Source: Hemileia vastatrix (Eukaryota > Basidiomycota > Pucciniomycetes > Pucciniales > Zaghouaniaceae). From it: DNA of 64,000 bases. Location: assembly GCA_030280995.1 (NCBI GenBank), contig JASXTE010000015.1, positions 17,002,001 to 17,066,000 on the forward strand. Direction: 5' to 3'. The position numbers and the translations under genes are program-made. Of the stretch, positions 58,903-64,000 are shown piece by piece. The notes under the pieces were generated by a model that was given only the letters and a program-made list of their open reading frames with translations, did no database searches and was not told where the DNA came from. How positions within the stretch are numbered: position 1 is the first letter of the stretch; each line of letters begins with the position of its first letter.

Positions 58903-60138
58903 TCATTGTTTCTTCTTATGAGATTTATCAACACTTTTCTGATAAGTTATGAGTTGTTCATGATCCTTATCTGCCATATTTTTGTTTTGTAGTGTTGTTT
59001 CAATTTTTTCTTTTAATAATTTTAGCTTTGTCATTTTGTCTTTTTTTGCAATGTACTATGGAATGTCTATTTCTAGAAGAGAAAAAATTCCAAGTCCTTT
59101 GAATAGCTTCTTGAAAACTTGAATTGATGATCCCAGACATGTGAACCCTTCTTCCTCATTACCTTGTGACGTGTAATGCAGTACTTCATTTGCTGGCCAA
59201 AGTATCAACTATAGTCCATCACAGTTGTTGAAGTTTATTTTCATCTCCAACTCTGGGAAAATAAACTCTCCTCCTTCTTGTCGTGGTTTATTCTTATTGT
59301 ATGGGTGCTCATTGAGTTCATTTATATATGTATTTTTGGGGTACCAAATCCCAAATGCATATCGACTCCCATCCCTATTGCAGTGCAGAGTGTTACTGTA
59401 TCTGTTACCATTAATCCCCATGGTCCATGTCAGATTTCCAAAAAATGAGTCCTCTACCTCTTCACAACCTGGTATATTTAACTCTTTTGACAATACCCAT
59501 GCTTCCTCATATAACTTCTTTGACAACAACTGGAAGAAAAATCTATAAAAAATTTATAATCATTTTTTTGCTTGATCTCTTTCAGCTTTTGTAATTTTTT
59601 TATTCACATATTTCCCTAATACAGTCTATTAATGTTTAAATAATTGGAAAACATGAAAAAAATGCTTACTTAAATCAAGAGGAATTGAGCATCCCATCAA
59701 AATTCCATCAGCAAACATTACTCCACTTTCTTGTGGTTCATTACATGAGATCACATGCTTCAAATGCTGAAGATCTCTCATGGCCTGTCTCATATCATCA
59801 AGTTTATTGAGATTTTCTAACTGCTCCAATAAAATTGATGATATAATGATCCGTTGTGCACCACTTTTTCTGGGCTGGATGAAGTATGTTTCCTCATTCA
59901 GCTGCTTGAAATCTTGTGGGTTTAATGCTCCATATTGTGTCTTGTGTATCGGTTTTACATTCAATTGTCTACCAAAAATCATATTTCCATCTATTATGCT
60001 AATTACCCCCTCTTCTGCTTCTTTACTTGCCATAATATTTCCTTTTTCATTTTTTTGAAGGTTTTTTCTTCCCTGCCCTTCTCCCTCAATGTTTTCCTTT
60101 ACCATCCTTCTCAAGAAGTCTTCTTCTGAATCACACAT
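58903..60138 (-). pseudogene. Tet-like 2OG-Fe(II) oxygenase gene with two in-frame TAG codons
   Basis: The N-terminal piece (60138-59629, MCDSEEDFLRRM) includes GVMFADGILMGC. After an intron whose exact borders I could not settle (roughly 59530-59665), the frame reads RYSNTLHCNRDG, YAFGIWYP, GGEFIFPELEMKINF, then a TAG at 59206-59208. LILWPANEVLHYTS and GSSIQVFKKLFK follow, a second TAG comes near 59052, and a Lys-rich tail ends at 58903. The HCNRD box and later His (LHYTS) fit Fe(II) ligands. The element D fragment has the same order. From memory the family is related to TET/JBP DNA dioxygenases and expanded in rusts. Both stops are one step from CAG. Substrate and activity are unknown. Confidence 0.6.
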
Positions 60139-60149
60139 TGGTTACTCTA

Positions 60150-61349
60150 CTAAAACTTCAATTCAGATATAAATTCATGGTCAGTATGTGAATTCTCAAT
60201 CATTTAAATCACATAAATTAAATGTTTGAGTTGAAATAACATGATTCAGAGTCTAAGAGGGGCAATAGGGCTCTAACAACATGCTTGCTGCATTAAACCT
60301 CAATCATGTTATTTCATACTAATCAAAAACTAGAAAATTTTTTGTTATAAAATGAAGATACTTTGAAATACATTAAAGTATTTTAATCCAAAAATTTTCA
60401 ACCTCCTATTTGGTAACCAAAAAAAACAAGAAACAAATGTTAATTAAAACTCAAATGAAATTTAATACTTTTAAGTTAACATTACATGAATGAGTGACTA
60501 AGAGAGGCAATAACGCTCTAACAGCACACTTGCTGCATTAGTCATCAATCACATAAAATTTACTATTCCTACAACTTGAAGAGAACAATTAAGAAAAAAA
60601 ATCCACATACTTTCATTAATAGTACAGTTGTTGTGAACCGAAAAAAATCTGTAATACAAAAATAAAATTAAAATAAAAAGAATTAGTACAAACAATTACT
60701 ATATCTAAACAATCTCTTGTCTAAAATTTTTTTGATTGAATGACTATGAGCAACAATATTAAATTCACAACACTATTGCTGTATCAGTCATCAATCATGT
60801 AATATATTACCCCAAATTACAAAATTAAATGTGAAGAAAACCTAAGATTACTTACATACTTTTTTTAAAATGTCTATTTGCCCTAACTAGAACTGAACCT
60901 ACATTAAATAAATGCCATCCAAAACTCATAATGTTAGTAAAAATATCCATTATTTTATGAAAATCTGTCTGGTAAAAATTACATGATTGAGGGTACTAAG
61001 AGGGGAAATAATGCTCTAACAACATGCTTGCAGCATTAGCCCTCTATCATGTAATATTTTCCCATTATGACAATTATAAAGTAATATTTTTAAAAATTAT
61101 AACCATTTACATACCTTTTATACCCTGCAGCTTCTGTTCCCAAATAAGAGCATGTAAAAGAAAATTCAAAAAAAATTAGCAAAATCTTTTATTTATTTAA
61201 AACATTTGTTTGTATATATTACTTGATTGAGTTACTAAGAGGGGAAATAATGCTCTAAGAACATGCTCACTGCATTAGAACTCAATCATGTAATAATACA
61301 AAAAATTTTAAAGAATTTTCTTTGATGGAAAAACAATAATTTTACATAC
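60150..61349 (-). other. Five consecutive candidate introns, each with the same central palindrome
   Basis: On the minus strand GT...AG intervals lie at 61134-61349, 60899-61114, 60649-60859, 60406-60610 and 60150-60371 (216, 216, 211, 205 and 222 nt), separated by short exon-like pieces of 19, 39, 38 and 34 nt. Joined in order, those pieces give about 43 codons without a stop. Four of five donors are GTATGT; the last is GTATTT. The whole may be the 3' part of an upstream gene or 5' exons of the Tet-like gene, although its last exon-like piece ends in a TAA. Exon status is inferred from splice signals only. Confidence 0.45.
60233..61294. repeat. Five copies of a 70-80 bp palindromic repeat at about 246-bp spacing
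   Basis: Copies at 60233-60314, 60484-60556, 60731-60800, 60979-61056 and 61218-61294. Outer arms are of the type ATTACATGATTGAG / CTCAATCATGTAAT (AAATAACATGATT pairs perfectly in the first). Inner arms TAATGCT / AGCATTA flank a conserved CTAACAACATGCTTGC-like centre. Spacer sequence between copies is not conserved. Confidence 0.85.
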
Positions 61350-62742
61350 CTTTATTTATTCAATGATATAATTTTGAATCAATAAATATTTTCAAATAGA
61401 TATGTGTGAAACAGAACCTGAAGAAAAAAATCCAAGTCAATATCAGAACCACTCATACTACATTTAACAATTTTTAATGCAAAATCAATTCATTCATTCA
61501 CTAAAATTATTTGTAATATTTACGTACTTCATCATGCCATATATCAAAAAATATATTTGCCTGAATAACATGATCAAACCTTTTCAATAGTAGTTTGTTT
61601 TTATTCACCAAATATCTTCAAGCAATCCAGGTAGATATTTTCTGGATGGCTGGCAGAAAAAGGAAGATGGGGTGCTATAAAATTGCACACAGCTTGCAAT
61701 TCCGCAAAAAAAAATAGTAACTGAAGTTGCAAAGGCAAAAATTCCCCACAAGTATCTCCAAAAATCATACTTATTTCATGAAGGAACTAGGATAGACATA
61801 TTTATCACACAAAAAGGTACAAATTTAATTTTAAGCTGTGTGGAAGGTCAAATTCAAATTATTGTAGACCACTTGCTACTAATGGATACCATTCAGTAAC
61901 ATGTCTAGTCTTATATTTACTAGATTTAATGTCAAAAAATGTGACAGATATATATCACTTGCCTCCTAGCAATTAACTCACTCTTAGTTGGATGGAAACC
62001 AATAAACACATTATTATTTGCAGGGTGATATATTTTCTATTGAATTCCTGCCAGCAATCTTAAATGATAGTCTTTCTGGCAGGTTAAAATGTTAATCAAT
62101 TTTTTGACCACTTTCAAGCCATTGATTTAATATTTAGATTGTAGAAATTTCTGCATCTAATACCTGATCCATATCTTCTCCAGCTCTTTTCCTTCTTTTT
62201 CTCCTCATTCTCCAAGCTCATATTGTCTTTTCCTGCTCATTTTGACCAAGGAATCACTGAGATACAAGCTCAAACGTTGAGGACAACTGTTCTTTCCCAC
62301 CCGGAGTCATATTCCTCAACCTGGACCTCGAGGGCGTGTTTTTGCACTTGAAATGTCAAACTGTCATTGTGTGGGAATTGCTTCCTTGACTATTTTCCTT
62401 TTTATGTCAACGTCAAGTAGTTTTCTGTTGTTTTGGATGGTGTAATTTGTCATATAATCAAGCCTCTGCTTGCTGTTTTTGTTTTCCCCATCAAAATCTT
62501 TTTCTTTCTATTCTCTTTGCTCCCTCCATTGCTTCCTCCTGTCCCCTGCTTCCCCTTTGGCTGCTTCTGACCGTCATTGCACTGTGTGGGGAGAATAGAG
62601 TCTTTTGTTCTGTTTTAGCACACGCTTTGTTGTAGTTACTTGTTGTTGTAAGGAGCAAAGTTTTTGATTGACCTGTGTTTAGCTCTCCCCTGTGCTAAAA
62701 CTTCTACATAGATGGCTGGCAAGCCAAAAACAGGTGCAAGTA
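61350..62742. other. Mostly gene-free; a few possible minus-strand exons
   Basis: On the minus strand, about 61527-61559 reads as a short exon-like piece (FFDIWHDE) followed by a GTACGT donor; nothing larger could be assembled. From about 62170 to 62700 base composition is less AT-rich, with pyrimidine-rich stretches, but no gene was recognised. Confidence 0.35.
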
Positions 62743-63592
62743 CCTGCCAGCCAGTAATTGGCAGGTTGGGTGAATCAATTATTCATTTAGCCCCTAATTT
62801 CCTGCCAGATAGAAACAAACAAATTCTGTTTCTGGCTGGCAGGGTAGCAGATTTTGTGGTTTGGGAAATGAATCAATTTCTACTTCTTTTCAGCAGGATT
62901 ATGATGCTTAGCTTTCTGGAATGAATGAAGCAAATCTATTCTTTTTTGGAAACCTTGATATGCCTGCCAGCCAGCTGAAAAGCATATTGCTTTCTAGCTG
63001 GCAGGTTATGATTTCAATTGATCATATTTGATCAATTTTCTTGAGAAACTCGCTTGCTTCATGCCAGCAAGATTAAAAAATATTGAGGGGGAGAAGGAGA
63101 TAAAAATTCATATTTGAGAAGATAATTTGCCTGCCAGCCAGCAGAAAATGATTAACTTGCTGGCTGGCAGGTTGATGTAGCAAGCAGTGGCAATTGATTG
63201 ATCAATCAACTTGACAGCTGTCTGTCATCCATCAATACAGACATTTTATGGCTTTCAGGAAGCTTTCAAGTTGATTGATTGATAAACTTGAACTCTACAT
63301 CAACCTGCCAGCCAACTGAGAAGAAATTTAGTTGCTGGCTGGAAGGGCTTTACAATTCATTTGCTAGCTGCATGCCAGACAGCTAGGAAGCAACTAGCTG
63401 TCTGGCATACAGCAAGCAATTTATTTTTGGGGGGATACTTGCCAGAGAAGGGTGGCAAGTGCCTTAAAAACTTGGAAATGCCTGCCAGCCAGCTTAAAAG
63501 TAACTGGTATGCTGGCTGGCAAGGTCAGGATAAGAGATATTTTTAAGATGCCAGCCAGACAGTGATTAAAATGACAGCTGTCTGGCAGGCAC
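62743..63592. repeat. Array of TGCCAGCC-type hairpins
   Basis: Inverted pairs: 62743-62754 with 62832-62843 (12 bp perfect); 62963-62976 with 62996-63005; 63130-63143 with 63158-63171 (14 bp perfect); 63304-63315 with 63332-63346; 63372-63386 with 63394-63408 (15 bp perfect); 63481-63493 with 63511-63524; 63549-63562 with 63579-63592. The arm CCTGCCAGCCAGC and complement recur. Four of the stems (62963, 63130, 63304, 63481) are 167-177 bp apart. Around 63158-63315 a longer inverted repeat (GGCTGGCAGGTTGATGTAG and its complement) nests them. Confidence 0.85.
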
Positions 63593-64000
63593 TAAGTGAG
63601 ACAGCAGTTAAAGAAACTAAATATAAGAAAAGATACAAAATAAAAAACAAAAAGAGGCAGGAAATAAAAATGAAAGATAAATACAGGCCAAAAAATGAAG
63701 AATGAGAGAGTGAAACTATAAAAATAATTAAAAAGAGAAAAAAAGAGATAAACAGTCATTGATGAGCCATCCAAAAAAAAACTTACTATTTAATTATTGA
63801 CAGGTTCTGTAGGAAGTGATCAGAAGCAAGTCAAGGGGTCAAAGAGTTTGTTGGAGAAAGCGTAGGTAGTGCGTTTTTGATGAATAATGACAATTTGGGA
63901 ATATCAAATTAAGACTCAGTCATAGAAATAAGTGAGGGCAAGCAAATAAAATGAGCAAACTTAAGAGATGGATAATATGCAACTTTCAATGTCAAAAAAC
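63593..64000. other. Gene-free end of window
   Basis: A/G-rich stretch, then unremarkable AT-rich sequence. No frame or motif was recognised. Confidence 0.4.

Noticed and set aside
62447..62924. Two short plus-strand ORFs (62447-62635, 62712-62924)
   Set aside because: Composition reflects pyrimidine-rich DNA and the hairpin array; no homology, splice context or conserved motif.

Overview
This window looks like transposon-dense, AT-rich nuclear DNA of a basidiomycete, most probably a rust fungus (Pucciniales). The grounds are short 50-65 nt GT-AG introns, Ty3/gypsy elements with fungal-type domains, CACTA (Tnp2) and PIF/Harbinger transposons, and several decayed proteins that I associate from memory with rusts, including Tet-like 2OG-Fe(II) oxygenases. 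Large AT-rich rust genomes would fit; the species cannot be told. No convincing intact host housekeeping gene is visible.

Layout. 0.8-3.2 kb: broken SNF2-family helicase. 3.6-4.1 kb: unassigned minus-strand ORF. 6.0-9.0 kb: decayed CACTA/Tnp2 transposase. 9.94-15.67 kb: complete but non-autonomous LTR retrotransposon E (minus strand; gag-like ORF only; internal region full of hairpin repeats). 16.3-18.7 kb and 20.1-22.4 kb: two decayed multi-exon genes of unknown function. 23.08-36.78 kb: an array of 81-bp palindromic units present in two inverted arms. The left arm is split by Ty3/gypsy element C (23,670-35,285, plus strand), which carries gag-pro-pol and then two spliced antisense genes. 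37.13-58.62 kb: Ty3/gypsy element A (minus strand), itself interrupted by a Harbinger transposon D (43,488-47,132) and, inside its 5' LTR, by a young related element B (49,108-57,586). 58.9-60.1 kb: Tet-like oxygenase pseudogene. 60.15-61.35 kb: five candidate introns, each with the same central palindrome. 62.7-63.6 kb: array of TGCCAGCC hairpins.

Insertion history from target duplications and empty sites: D inserted into the gag of A (3-bp ATT duplication; the empty site is seen in B). B inserted into the right LTR of A (CTTAT duplication). B is the youngest, with identical-length 1,141-bp LTRs that differ at only a couple of positions noticed by eye. C inserted into one 81-bp palindrome.

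The strongest candidates for something undescribed are: (1) the two antisense, intron-containing genes in element C, whose products share the same double cysteine cluster spacing; (2) the introner-like palindromes at constant offsets inside consecutive introns at 60-61 kb; (3) the 81-bp palindrome arrays arranged as a giant inverted repeat; (4) a conserved overlapping reading frame in the gag of A and B that ends at a splice donor. All positions come from reading the sequence; no database search was run.
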